NCBI GenBank assembly: GCA_025928215.1
Contig: JAICJW010000035.1
Coordinates: forward strand, 1 to 16,718
Direction: 5' to 3'
DNA from: Chloroflexia bacterium
GTDB taxonomy: Bacteria > Chloroflexota > Chloroflexia > Thermomicrobiales > JALYUS01
DNA length: 16,718 bases
Position numbers and translations under genes: made by a program. The notes below the pieces were generated by a model. The model was not told where the DNA came from and searched no databases. It was given only the letters and a program-made list of their open reading frames with translations. Shown in pieces: positions 1 through 7,571 of the stretch. How positions within the stretch are numbered: position 1 is the stretch's first letter; every line of letters starts with the position of its first letter.

Positions 1-117
1 CGTGCTCTTGCCCGCGCCGTTCGTGCCAACGACCCCGATAATGCCGATGGAGGGGAACTGGATGTCCACCTCCCGCAGGCGCTTGAAGTGCTCGATCTTC
101 AGCCGCTGAAGGATCAT
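1..117 (-). CDS. Rad50/SbcC-type SMC-like ATPase, N-terminal 39 residues only
   Basis: This is the first 39 codons of a gene that leaves the window at its left edge. The translation begins MILQRLKIEHFKRLREVDI and ends in a Walker A loop, GTNGAGKST (residues 31-39). That is the standard opening of Rad50/SbcC ATPases, which pair with Mre11/SbcD to tether and process DNA ends. The ATG at 117 overlaps the stop codon of the mre11-like gene as ATGA, and GGGAGGGG sits four bases before it, so translational coupling is likely. The rest of the protein (coiled coil, zinc hook, Walker B) is outside the window, so RecF- or SMC-like relatives are excluded mainly by the neighbouring Mre11, HerA and NurA genes. 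Confidence 0.88.
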   Translation of the reverse strand, partial: MILQRLKIEHFKRLREVDIQFPSIGIIGVVGTNGAGKST

Positions 118-1346
118 ACCGCCCCTCCCGCCGCGACGGGTTCGGGCGCGACCGCGACGGGATGCGCCGCTTCATCGCTCCGTAATGCCTCTTCGAGTAG
201 CGAGCGCCCGGTCTCGCGGAACGAAGCCGCGAAGGTGGGTTCGTAGACGCCGCTCGCGGCGCGAGTGGCCACGAACTCGGTGAACTCATCGAGCAGTTGC
301 CCGATGGGGCTGGATTCCTCGACCAGTGCGCCGGGCGCACGCACGGCGCGGACATCGGGCACGAATGCCCAGCACTCCTTGACGATATCGAGACCGCGCA
401 GCATCCGCACAACCTCGCGATCCACGCCAAGCGCGGTATCCCGCACGCCACAGAGCACCATCGCCTCGGCGCGGCGCGGGGCAGACTCGCGTTCGAGGTG
501 GCGGACGACCTGAGCGACAATCGCCTCCGCGCTCAACTCCTCGCCCTTGACGATCGGCAGCGTGAGATGATCGCGCGCCGGGAGCGGCACGTGCTCAATC
601 GCCAGCCCATCGGCGCCGCCGAGGGCAACGCGGACGTAGCCAGGTTTTGCGGGGAGGTCGGAGAGGCCGATGCGCTCGGTGCTGCCGCTGTAGAAGGTGT
701 TCGTGCGTTTCCGCTCGTGGATGTGCCAGTGACCGAGCGCGATATAGTCGTAGCGCGGATCGAGCAGCGCGTCCTCGATCTCGTCCGCGCCGCCGCGACG
801 GTCGTGCTGGACGGCAAGATCGAACGACCCGTGCGCGACGAGCAGATTGATCGCGTCGCTCTCCGTCAGCATCGCATTCGGTGGCTGCTCGTTCGTGAAT
901 GCGCCGTGCGGCACGGCGGTGACGAGGACCTTGCGATCGTTGATGGTGAGCGGGAAACGCTCCCAATCGTATCCGGTGGCGAAGTGAACATTGTGGCAGG
1001 CGACGGCACAGAGATCGAGGACGCTCCCGGCATTGCGCAGGCGCGGCGTGTCGTGGTTGCCGCCGATCACGATGGTCGGGATGCCTGCCGCCTCCAGGCG
1101 GCGCATTTGCTGCACGAAGAAGATCAGCGTTTGCATCGGCGGACGGCTATGGTGGAAGACATCGCCGGCGTGCAGGACGAGGTCTATGTCGCCGGAGGCG
1201 ATGATGTGATCCACCGCCGCCGCAAAGGCGCGCTCGATATCCACGGCGCGCTGATTCCGGCCGGTATTCGGGCAGAGGCGGGTGAGGGCGCTGAAGCCGA
1301 GATGGGTATCGGCGAGGTGGGCGATCCGAAGGGGGGCGTCACTCAT
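114..1346 (-). CDS. Mre11/SbcD-family DNA double-strand-break nuclease subunit
   Basis: A 410-residue metallophosphoesterase of the Mre11/SbcD family, the Mn-dependent nuclease that works with Rad50 on DNA ends. All phosphoesterase motifs are visible in order: D13-x-H15 in LADTHLG, D62 in HAGDVFH, N97-H98-D99 in GGNHDTP, H172 in VAHG, and H206-x-H208 in GHWHIHE. After about residue 250 comes the less conserved capping and Rad50-binding region, ending in an Ala/Pro/Val-rich tail. The length fits the family (roughly 370-430). The ATG at 1346 follows the herA-like stop by 17 bases and has only a weak ribosome site (AGG), which suggests dependence on upstream translation. Its stop overlaps the rad50 start. 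It could be called sbcD, but the nurA and herA neighbours fit the archaeal-style naming better. Confidence 0.93.
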   Translation of the reverse strand: MSDAPLRIAHLADTHLGFSALTRLCPNTGRNQRAVDIERAFAAAVDHIIASGDIDLVLHAGDVFHHSRPPMQTLIFFVQQMRRLEAAGIPTIVIGGNHDTPRLRNAGSVLDLCAVACHNVHFATGYDWERFPLTINDRKVLVTAVPHGAFTNEQPPNAMLTESDAINLLVAHGSFDLAVQHDRRGGADEIEDALLDPRYDYIALGHWHIHERKRTNTFYSGSTERIGLSDLPAKPGYVRVALGGADGLAIEHVPLPARDHLTLPIVKGEELSAEAIVAQVVRHLERESAPRRAEAMVLCGVRDTALGVDREVVRMLRGLDIVKECWAFVPDVRAVRAPGALVEESSPIGQLLDEFTEFVATRAASGVYEPTFAASFRETGRSLLEEALRSDEAAHPVAVAPEPVAAGGAV

Positions 1347-1363
1347 GGGTCATTGCCTGTCTT

Positions 1364-3451
1364 TCAGATACCATTCTTGCTGATCGTGTTACAGAAATAC
1401 TGCCAGGGTGTGGATCGCCCGCTGTGCCGGTACGAACCGCGCACCCGTTCCATCAATGCGTCACACTGGGCGCTCGTCAAATCATGTTCGCCGAGCACCG
1501 TTTTCACCATCGCCAGTGTCGGTTCCGTTACCCCTGCGGTTTGCGACATCGTGCGCAACACGCGGTAGACGGATTCCTCCGGCCCGAAATGCACCGACGC
1601 GCCATAGACTTTCTGCGCGTCGCTCCCGGCCAACGCAGGGGGGCGCGGGAAGACGCCGAAGACGGGGACGGGGATGTGCGCGTGGCGCATCAGGAGCGTT
1701 CCCTTCGGCACGCGTAGCAGCTCCGCGCGCGTGGACTCGGTGAGCGCGCGATAGGACGGGCTGATAATCTCCTCGTCGCCGATCCGGCCATAGAAGGAGG
1801 TCGCCGCGTTACCGACGACTTCGTCGTCCACTTTCGAGCGGAATTGCTCCGCGCCGAAGAGCACGACATTGAGATGCCGACCGCGCGCCGCGATGTCCAC
1901 GAGCGTGTCACGCAGGCCGCCGCGTCCGCCACCGGGGGCGTACTTGTTCAGTTCGTCCACGAAAATGATAACCTTCTCGACCCCTAATTCGGAGCGCTCC
2001 GCACGCTCCCATATCCGTTGTATTGTCGCACTGACGAGCAGTTCCTGCACGGTCGTGTTGCAGTTCGCGATGTCAATGACGCGCAGTTCGCGGTCGGCGA
2101 ATGTGCCGTCGCAACGCGGCAAATCGCCATAGTTGACGAGATTGCGGGCGAGCAGCCCGCCGCACTTGCGCGTCAGATTGCTGATGCGGTTATTCGCCTT
2201 GAGGATCGTGAAGCGATGATGGTCATTCCACGTCTGTGGTTTCTTGCCGTCGTCGCCTTCGGTGTTGAGGTAATCCATAATCTCGCGCATCTTCGCCTCG
2301 AACCCCTTGACGGTCTGGACGTTCTGCTCCCGGAGATCAGAGAGGAAACCGAAGAATTTATCATCCAGATCGCCGCCCTCAAAGACGCGGTGCGGGTAGC
2401 GCAGCACTTCCTGCAAGTTCCAGAGGATCGGGTAAAGGCAGTCGGTTTCGTGCCGCGCGGTGCGCAGAGTGTTGAGCGCGGCAGGATCGAAGGTGCCATC
2501 GAGGTTGATCTGATCCCCGTGCTCGTTGTGCGGCTCACCGCCCGGTTTGTAGGGCGCGAAGATGCGCAAATTGTCCACGGGCGCGGGCGACATCGCCATT
2601 TTCTCGTACATCAGGCGGTCGAGGGGCGTCGGCATCTTGACGCCGCGCGCGGCGAGTGCCTCCGTCTCGTCCGTCGAGACGTAGGCCGCCTTATCGAGCC
2701 AGAGGAGGTCCGGGCCTTTGACATTGAACATCAAGGCGGCGACGGATTGCGGCGACCTCTGAAAGACGCTGCTGATGACGAAGAGGGCGTGGCTGGTCTT
2801 CGTCGCGAGGCCCGACTGGCCCGTCCAGTTCGCGTGGCCTGCCTCGGGGCCGAGCAGGTAATCGCTGTCCACGTCCACCGGTGTATGCTGGAAGACGAGG
2901 CGGTTGCCGTCGTCTGTCTCCTCGAAAATTTCGTTGCCCTCCGCGTCGCGCGCCGCGTTGCCGTTGCGGTGCAGCAGGACGGGGATCGCCGTGCCGCTGT
3001 ATCCCTCCTTGCCGAGGGCGAGACGGATCGCGTCGGGTGTCGCGTAATAGACGGGGCCGCTGCGGGGCGGGCGGCGCGAGCGGACATCGTCCCGCAGATG
3101 GCGCGAGGCGAGCACCCGGCAGGTGAAGACGAGAATCTCAGGCCGGGTCGAGGCGAGCGCCGCGCCGATGTCCTCCTCACCCTGGTAATCGAAATAGTCG
3201 TCAAGGAAGGTGCCGAGATCGCTGTAGCGTTGCGGTTCGTCGAGGATGCCGATCACCGCCGCTTCCTCGCTGAACGCGACGACGATGTGCCCGATATCGA
3301 GTGCGAGCGCGGCGGCGGGGGCATCGGCTGCCCAGAAGGAGAAGGCGTGGGCGGCGGCGGGATTCTTCTCGCTGGTGACGACGCGCCCAATCGGGCCGGT
3401 TTGCGTGTCAATCAGCGCGTCGAAATGGGTGACGAGCGACGGAATATCCAC
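1364..3451 (-). CDS. HerA-like (DUF87/FtsK-HerA superfamily) hexameric DNA-translocating ATPase
   Basis: A 695-residue ATPase, probably the DNA-end motor that partners with the NurA nuclease. The N-terminal part resembles a HerA-type beta-barrel domain. The nucleotide site lies in TGQSGLATKTS (210-220, K218/T219), followed by a KG-containing strand (MFNVKGPDLL). Walker B is VIIFVDE (D499, E500), then ARGRHLNVVLFGAEQF, the HerA sensor region, and a likely arginine finger in YGRIG (R556). The P-loop is unusual: the usual Gly before the catalytic Lys is Thr. An insert of roughly 150 residues separates the two halves of the ATPase. The start is GTG at 3451, sharing one base with the nurA stop (TAGTG), with GGGAGGT six bases before it. 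Family assignment is firm; partnership with NurA is inferred from adjacency. Confidence 0.85.
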   Translation of the reverse strand: MDIPSLVTHFDALIDTQTGPIGRVVTSEKNPAAAHAFSFWAADAPAAALALDIGHIVVAFSEEAAVIGILDEPQRYSDLGTFLDDYFDYQGEEDIGAALASTRPEILVFTCRVLASRHLRDDVRSRRPPRSGPVYYATPDAIRLALGKEGYSGTAIPVLLHRNGNAARDAEGNEIFEETDDGNRLVFQHTPVDVDSDYLLGPEAGHANWTGQSGLATKTSHALFVISSVFQRSPQSVAALMFNVKGPDLLWLDKAAYVSTDETEALAARGVKMPTPLDRLMYEKMAMSPAPVDNLRIFAPYKPGGEPHNEHGDQINLDGTFDPAALNTLRTARHETDCLYPILWNLQEVLRYPHRVFEGGDLDDKFFGFLSDLREQNVQTVKGFEAKMREIMDYLNTEGDDGKKPQTWNDHHRFTILKANNRISNLTRKCGGLLARNLVNYGDLPRCDGTFADRELRVIDIANCNTTVQELLVSATIQRIWERAERSELGVEKVIIFVDELNKYAPGGGRGGLRDTLVDIAARGRHLNVVLFGAEQFRSKVDDEVVGNAATSFYGRIGDEEIISPSYRALTESTRAELLRVPKGTLLMRHAHIPVPVFGVFPRPPALAGSDAQKVYGASVHFGPEESVYRVLRTMSQTAGVTEPTLAMVKTVLGEHDLTSAQCDALMERVRGSYRHSGRSTPWQYFCNTISKNGI

Positions 3452-4536
3452 TATGCGACCTCCCGCAGATAGCGACGGAGCGCGGCGGGAACGCCGAGGA
3501 GCGCGCGCTCGAGTTTCACTTTCAGGATGCGCTCGGCGATATGAATCGGGTAGAGCAGCGTCGGCCAGCGATCGTCGTTCGTCGCGCGCGGCGTCCGCTC
3601 GGAAAAAATGAGCGTGGAGAGGGCGTCGAGGTCGCCGGGTGAGGCGGTCTGCGATGGAGCCTCGATGCGCGCGAGGCCGAATAATGGGTCCGCGCCGGTC
3701 GCCTCGTGCATGCGGAGATACCAGGTGATCGGCCGCAAGCCGCCCGACACATCGCGCTGAAAGGCGCTGCTGCGATGCCCGACCGGCATGCGAAGCAGCG
3801 CCGTCATCTCATCGTTGGTCAGATCGAACCGGCTGTGCCGCTTGATTAGCCCAACGGCGTTGCCAATGTCCGCGCGGGTCAGTGAGCCGTCCATAATCAG
3901 CCACCCCTCGCTGCCGTCGGTCCGCTCGACCCATGCCTTGAGCGCCTCATACTCGCACATCTCCCGGACTTTGCTCACGACGGGCCGAATGCGAGATTGC
4001 AGAGCGATGAAGTCGCCGTCGTGCGGCGCGCCCATCGCCGGTTGCTCAGCGGACTGGACATCCAGCCCCGTCCGCCGGAAGGATGTGCAGAGATCGTCGG
4101 TGTGTATGTCGTCAGTCGCAGAGGCGACGATGATGCTGCTCGCGATATGCGTCATACCGGGAACGGCACGGAAGACGCCATCCTGCGGCCGTCGCTCGAT
4201 CACCCCCGCAACGACGACGACGAGCGCGAGCGCATTCATCCCACACCATCCAATGGGCAATGTGCGCTGAACGCCGTCGAGAAAATAGCGGACGCGCCAC
4301 GCCGTATTCGGTGATGGACCAATCGGGATCGGTTTGACGGAGAGACGCGCGCCTTCGAGATGGTTGATGCTCGGGCCGCCGCGATCGTGGCTATCATCGC
4401 CGCCGAACGGCACGAGGTCATGTTCGAGCCGGATCGCCGCGGGCGTCGCAACGAAGGGAAGTCCTCCGGCACGGAGCGATGCAAGCGCGGCGGACAACTG
4501 ACCGCCGAGCGTTACAGTGTTGTTTTGAACAGACAT
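3451..4536 (-). CDS. nurA: NurA-domain 5'-3' nuclease
   Basis: A 361-residue protein with the NurA nuclease pattern. It has an early FLDG motif (D87, in RVRYFLDGVQ), acidic residues in REMCEYE (192-197), WLIMDGSL (D216), a GLIKRHS motif (K232) following it, and a C-terminal YPIHIAERIL segment like the tyrosine-proline motif of the family. NurA degrades DNA inside a complex with the HerA motor to produce 3' overhangs for RecA/RadA. The reading frame is open to a GTG at 4545, but the ATG at 4536 has GGGGAG eight bases upstream and is preferred. It is the first gene of the leftward operon, about 28 bases downstream of the predicted transcription start, and its stop overlaps the herA start. NurA sequences diverge widely, so the call rests on motif spacing plus context. 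Confidence 0.82.
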   Translation of the reverse strand: MSVQNNTVTLGGQLSAALASLRAGGLPFVATPAAIRLEHDLVPFGGDDSHDRGGPSINHLEGARLSVKPIPIGPSPNTAWRVRYFLDGVQRTLPIGWCGMNALALVVVVAGVIERRPQDGVFRAVPGMTHIASSIIVASATDDIHTDDLCTSFRRTGLDVQSAEQPAMGAPHDGDFIALQSRIRPVVSKVREMCEYEALKAWVERTDGSEGWLIMDGSLTRADIGNAVGLIKRHSRFDLTNDEMTALLRMPVGHRSSAFQRDVSGGLRPITWYLRMHEATGADPLFGLARIEAPSQTASPGDLDALSTLIFSERTPRATNDDRWPTLLYPIHIAERILKVKLERALLGVPAALRRYLREVA

Positions 4537-4570
4537 CTCGCGCACTCCCCGCTACGTGAACGGACACCCA

Positions 4571-4599
4571 AGCATAGCACGTATGTACTACTGCGGCAA
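4571..4599 (-). promoter_or_regulatory. Sigma-70-type promoter for the nurA-herA-mre11-rad50 operon
   Basis: Reading leftward, TTGCCG (4599-4594), a 17-base spacer and TATGCT (4576-4571) form a near-consensus promoter. The start of transcription would fall near 4564, leaving a leader of about 28 bases before the nurA ATG. Confidence 0.7.
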
Positions 4600-4660
4600 G
4601 GTGGTTTGCGCGATTCGTTCGGCTCTCTCACGGCGTCTGCACGCATGGCAGCGGCGGACG

Positions 4661-4689
4661 TTGCGCCGGAGCGGTTCCCTGCGTACACT
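4661..4689 (+). promoter_or_regulatory. Sigma-70-type promoter for fabF
   Basis: TTGCGC (4661-4666), a 17-base spacer and TACACT (4684-4689) face fabF. Predicted initiation is near 4696, giving a leader of about 54 bases with a strong GGAAGGAAGGG ribosome site (from 4733). It is divergent from the nurA promoter, with 61 bases between the two -35 boxes. Confidence 0.6.
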
Positions 4690-4749
4690 TCCCCAGATAT
4701 GATGGCGACCACTTCTCCGCCGTGAGAGACACGGAAGGAAGGGAATTCG

Positions 4750-6006
4750 ATGGCCTTTGAAGATCACCGAGGAAGACGGCGTATCGTCGTCACTGGCATG
4801 GGCGTCATCAGTCCGGTTGGTCAAACCACCGAGGATGCCTGGCGCACGGTCCTGGCGGGAGAGAGCGGCGTCGGCCCGATCACACTCTTCGATGCCTCCG
4901 GTCTCGACGTACGGATCGCGGCGGAAGTGAAGGGCTTCGATCCCGAGGGGCGGCTCGGCCGCAAGGAGGCACGTCGTGCCGACCGTTTCTGTCAGTTCGC
5001 GATCGCCGCCGCGCTCGACGCGGTGGCCGATGCCGACCTTCAGATGGACACGGAGGATAGGGACCGGGTCGGTGTGGTCGTCGGGAGCGGTATCGGTGGA
5101 ATTGGCAGCCTCTCGAACGCGGTCCAGACACTGATCGAGCGCGGCCCAAATCGCGTCAGCCCATTCCTGATCCCGATGCTCATCATTGATATGTCGAGCG
5201 GCTTGATTTCGATGCGTCTCGGTGCGACGGGGCCGAACCACTCGGTCGTTTCCGCCTGCACGACGGGCGCGCATGCGATCGGCGAGGCCGCCGAGATTAT
5301 TCGCCGGGGTGACGCGGATGTCATGATCGCGGGCGGCGCCGAGGCGTCAATCGTGCCGGTGGGGATCGTCGGTTTCATGAATATGAAGGCATTGTCGACG
5401 CGCAACGACGAGCCGACGAAAGCGAGCAGGCCGTTCGATGCCGACCGCGATGGGTTTGTTTCCGGTGAGGGGGCGGCGATCCTCGTCCTCGAATCCGCCG
5501 AGCATGCGATGTCACGTGGCGCGCACATCCTCGCCGAACTTGTCGGCTATGGCAGCGCGGCGGATGCGTACGACATGGTCCACCCCGCGCCGGAGGGTGA
5601 GGGGCTTGCGCGGGCGATGCATCTCACCTTGAAGGACGCCAATCTCTCGCCCGCGGACATTGGCTACATCAACGCGCATGGGACGTCCACACCACTCAAT
5701 GATGCCCACGAGACGATGGCGCTCAAGCACGTCTTCGGCGAGTATGTGCCGCCCGTCAGCAGTACGAAGAGCATGACGGGCCATTTACTCGGCGCGGCGG
5801 GTTCGCTCGAAGCAGCATTCTCGATCTGCGCGCTACGCGATAACATGCTCCCGCCCACAATCAACTATGACACACCCGATCCGGAATGTGATCTGGACTA
5901 CGTGCCGAACACGGCGCGACGCGTGGAAATCGCCTATGCGCTGTCGAATAATTCGGGTTTTGGGGGGCACAACACTGGCCTCATCTTTGGCCGGTTCGCT
6001 GAATAG
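4750..6006 (+). CDS. fabF: Beta-ketoacyl-[acyl-carrier-protein] synthase II
   Basis: A 418-residue condensing enzyme of type II fatty-acid synthesis. It joins malonyl-ACP to an acyl-ACP in the cytoplasm and is the elongating enzyme that also sets membrane fluidity. The thiolase-fold catalytic triad is intact: Cys170 in VSACTTGAHA, His310 in INAHGTSTPLND and His345 in KSMTGHLLGAAGS. The C-terminal glycine-rich motif NNSGFGGHN is present. The length matches FabF (about 410-415) and the start is fixed by a strong Shine-Dalgarno sequence. No acpP, fabD or fabG lies beside it. Instead it is followed 12 bases later by a DinB-superfamily gene. FabF is favoured over FabB by the overall motif set, though the specificity cannot be proved from sequence alone. 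Confidence 0.95.
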   Translation: MAFEDHRGRRRIVVTGMGVISPVGQTTEDAWRTVLAGESGVGPITLFDASGLDVRIAAEVKGFDPEGRLGRKEARRADRFCQFAIAAALDAVADADLQMDTEDRDRVGVVVGSGIGGIGSLSNAVQTLIERGPNRVSPFLIPMLIIDMSSGLISMRLGATGPNHSVVSACTTGAHAIGEAAEIIRRGDADVMIAGGAEASIVPVGIVGFMNMKALSTRNDEPTKASRPFDADRDGFVSGEGAAILVLESAEHAMSRGAHILAELVGYGSAADAYDMVHPAPEGEGLARAMHLTLKDANLSPADIGYINAHGTSTPLNDAHETMALKHVFGEYVPPVSSTKSMTGHLLGAAGSLEAAFSICALRDNMLPPTINYDTPDPECDLDYVPNTARRVEIAYALSNNSGFGGHNTGLIFGRFAE

Positions 6007-6018
6007 GGAGGGTACAGC

Positions 6019-6606
6019 ATGGGAAAAGACGCGAAAAAGGGAAACTTGACGCTCGTACCGGACGCGCCGTCCGAGGCGGAGGAAATTGACGCGGAAACCG
6101 AGGGTAGCGACGAGGCCGAGATCGAACCCGTCGCGCCGTGGTCAACATGGCTGGACGGCAACCGGCAGACGCTGAAGGCGCTTCATAGCGACATGCAGTT
6201 TCTCATTAAGGGTGTGCCGTCCGCCGGGCTGAATTGGCAGCCGGGCACGAACACGAACTCACTGTGGGCCTTGACGCTCCATACACTGGGAACGACGCTG
6301 CACCTACTCGCCACCGCCGCCGACATCGAACCGCGCTGGCAGGCATGGCAACGCGCGACCGAATTGGCGGCATCCGGCGATGACCCCGGCCTCTTGCTCG
6401 CGGCAATCCGCAATATGGACGATTTCCTCGACAAGGTCTTCTCGGTACTCGAAGAAGAGTCACCAGAGGTGGAGCGGGACTGGCTCGGCAAGCCGAAACC
6501 CGTCAGTTACCTTGTCGCGCACGCCGTTGAGCATGCCGGTCGTCATGTCGGGCACATGGAATTGACACGGCAACTGTGGGATCAGCGAGCGAAGCGAGGC
6601 CGGTAG
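6019..6606 (+). CDS. DinB/YfiT-superfamily four-helix protein with acidic N-terminal extension
   Basis: A 195-residue protein of the DinB-like four-helix-bundle superfamily, whose members include metal-dependent thiol transferases and many proteins of unknown role. Candidate metal ligands are H88 on helix 2 and the H172-x3-H176 pair near the C-terminus (EHAGRHVGHMELTRQLW), the characteristic spacing. Residues 1-40 form a charged, acidic, probably disordered extension (EAEEIDAETEGSDEAEIE) that is unusual for this family. The ATG at 6019 is 12 bases after the fabF stop and is preceded by GGGAGGG, so the two genes are almost certainly co-transcribed. Substrate unknown. Confidence 0.75.
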   Translation: MGKDAKKGNLTLVPDAPSEAEEIDAETEGSDEAEIEPVAPWSTWLDGNRQTLKALHSDMQFLIKGVPSAGLNWQPGTNTNSLWALTLHTLGTTLHLLATAADIEPRWQAWQRATELAASGDDPGLLLAAIRNMDDFLDKVFSVLEEESPEVERDWLGKPKPVSYLVAHAVEHAGRHVGHMELTRQLWDQRAKRGR

Positions 6607-6644
6607 CAGTGGCGGCGGACCGCTCCATATTGCCGGAGGACACG

Positions 6645-6779
6645 ATGCCGCTGCTCGCGGGCGTCCTGATCGCGGACACGCTGCGCCATTCGTCCATGCA
6701 TTGGGGGCACATGCAGATAAAGAGGCAACTCTGGGAGCACGCGCAGCCGGAGTTCGTCAGCACGTCTACGCTATGGTAA
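6645..6779 (+). pseudogene. C-terminal fragment of a second DinB-type gene
   Basis: The frame read here gives a 44-residue piece beginning MPLLAGVLIADTLRHSS and containing RHSSMHWGHMQIKRQLW. It aligns with the C-terminal metal-binding helix of the preceding DinB protein (EHAGRHVGHMELTRQLW), with about 10 of 21 residues identical including the H-x3-H pair. The first three helices of the domain are missing. The frame is open upstream to 6576, overlapping the previous gene, but the overlapping part has no resemblance to DinB. It is probably the remnant of a tandem duplication. A GGAGGA four bases before the ATG at 6645 means a short peptide could still be made. Confidence 0.5.
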
Positions 6780-6799
6780 GTAAGCCAGGAGTCTGCACG

Positions 6800-6823
6800 A
6801 TGACAGTCGTTCCGGTTCGTTAG
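6800..6823 (+). other. Seven-codon ORF with a good ribosome-binding site
   Basis: ATG-ACA-GTC-GTT-CCG-GTT-CGT-TAG follows AGGAG by eight bases. It is either a leader peptide or the surviving start of a decayed gene, lying between the DinB fragment and the next intact DinB gene. Nothing in the codons suggests attenuation by amino-acid supply. Confidence 0.25.
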
Positions 6824-6915
6824 CGCTGCGCGCAATCCCAAAACAAGCGATTTACGTTGTTGCCGACGCGGCAGATGATCGTGTTGTGCGTCGGCATGGG
6901 AAAGGACGAACCGTG

Positions 6916-7419
6916 ATGAACGATGGACTCATTGATGCCTTCCGCCATAATGCCTGGGCGACGCGCCAGTTCCTCCTGCGCTGTCGCGAACTCACACCCG
7001 CCCAACTGGGAACAACGGTCATTGGCGTGTACGGAAATCCTGTTGCCACGCTCTGGCACATCGTCGCCTCCGAAGCGGGGTACTTTTTCCGCCTCTCGGA
7101 CCAAGAATCTGATTGGGACAGGAGAGCGGTAGAGCCACCGGGTTTGGACGAATTGATGGCGCGGGCGGAGGAGATGGCTGCGCGGTGGGAAGCGTTCCTC
7201 GCGGTGCCATTCGATGCAGAGCGGCTGCTTGTGTACCAGTGGCATGATGGGACACGCAGGAATGTCCCGGCAGGTGTCGTGCTCGCCCAAGCGATCCATC
7301 ACGGCAGTGATCACCGAAGCCAGGTCAACACCATCCTGACGGTGATCGGCGTGGAACCACTCAACGTTGGCCTGTGGGACTACGCGGAAGACACGAATCG
7401 CGCGATACCAGGCGCATAA
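6916..7419 (+). CDS. DinB-superfamily protein (DUF664-like, putative metal-dependent)
   Basis: A 167-residue protein with textbook DinB features: the N-terminal helix motif FRHNAWATRQFL, His48 in LWHIVASEAGYFFRL, and the C-terminal pair His129-x3-His133 in IHHGSDHRSQVNTIL. These form the usual three-His metal site. The frame is open to a GTG at 6886, but the ATG at 6916, with AAAGGA ten bases upstream, gives the N-terminus normal for the family. It is more canonical than, and clearly diverged from, the DinB gene at 6019. Family members act as thiol-dependent transferases or damage-inducible proteins; this one's substrate is unknown. No convincing promoter is seen, so it may be read from the fabF promoter. 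Confidence 0.85.
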   Translation: MNDGLIDAFRHNAWATRQFLLRCRELTPAQLGTTVIGVYGNPVATLWHIVASEAGYFFRLSDQESDWDRRAVEPPGLDELMARAEEMAARWEAFLAVPFDAERLLVYQWHDGTRRNVPAGVVLAQAIHHGSDHRSQVNTILTVIGVEPLNVGLWDYAEDTNRAIPGA

Positions 7420-7511
7420 AACAACGGAGCGCGACGAAGGATAATCGCCATGCTCACTCAATGCTCTGTCTCGCTGTCCACCGGCGACTACAGCATCGTT
7501 CAGAATTCCGT

Positions 7512-7539
7512 AGGAGGGCGGTTCGTAAATCGCCCTCCT
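7512..7539. terminator. Long hairpin between convergent genes, possible bidirectional terminator
   Basis: AGGAGGGCG (7512-7520) pairs perfectly with CGCCCTCCT (7531-7539). The stem extends inward by three more pairs to a CGTA tetraloop, giving 12 pairs in all. It lies between the stop codons of the DinB gene and the sigma factor gene. Neither side has a real T-run, so termination is inferred from position and stability. Confidence 0.5.
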
Positions 7540-7571
7540 CGAATAGTTTCCCAGTAGCTGCTGGCCGCTCC

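Noticed and set aside
297..1568. A 423-codon open frame on plus opposite the mre11-like gene
   Set aside because: It is a GC-rich antisense shadow: no family resemblance, no ribosome site, and it lies across a nuclease gene with all motifs intact.
2018..3472. A 484-codon open frame on plus opposite the herA-like gene
   Set aside because: It has the Arg/Glu/Val-rich makeup expected of the antisense of a GC-rich gene and no recognisable domain.
6851..6879. TTTACG-17-GATGAT as a promoter for the second intact DinB gene
   Set aside because: The -10 match is poor and the spacing alone is not enough support.
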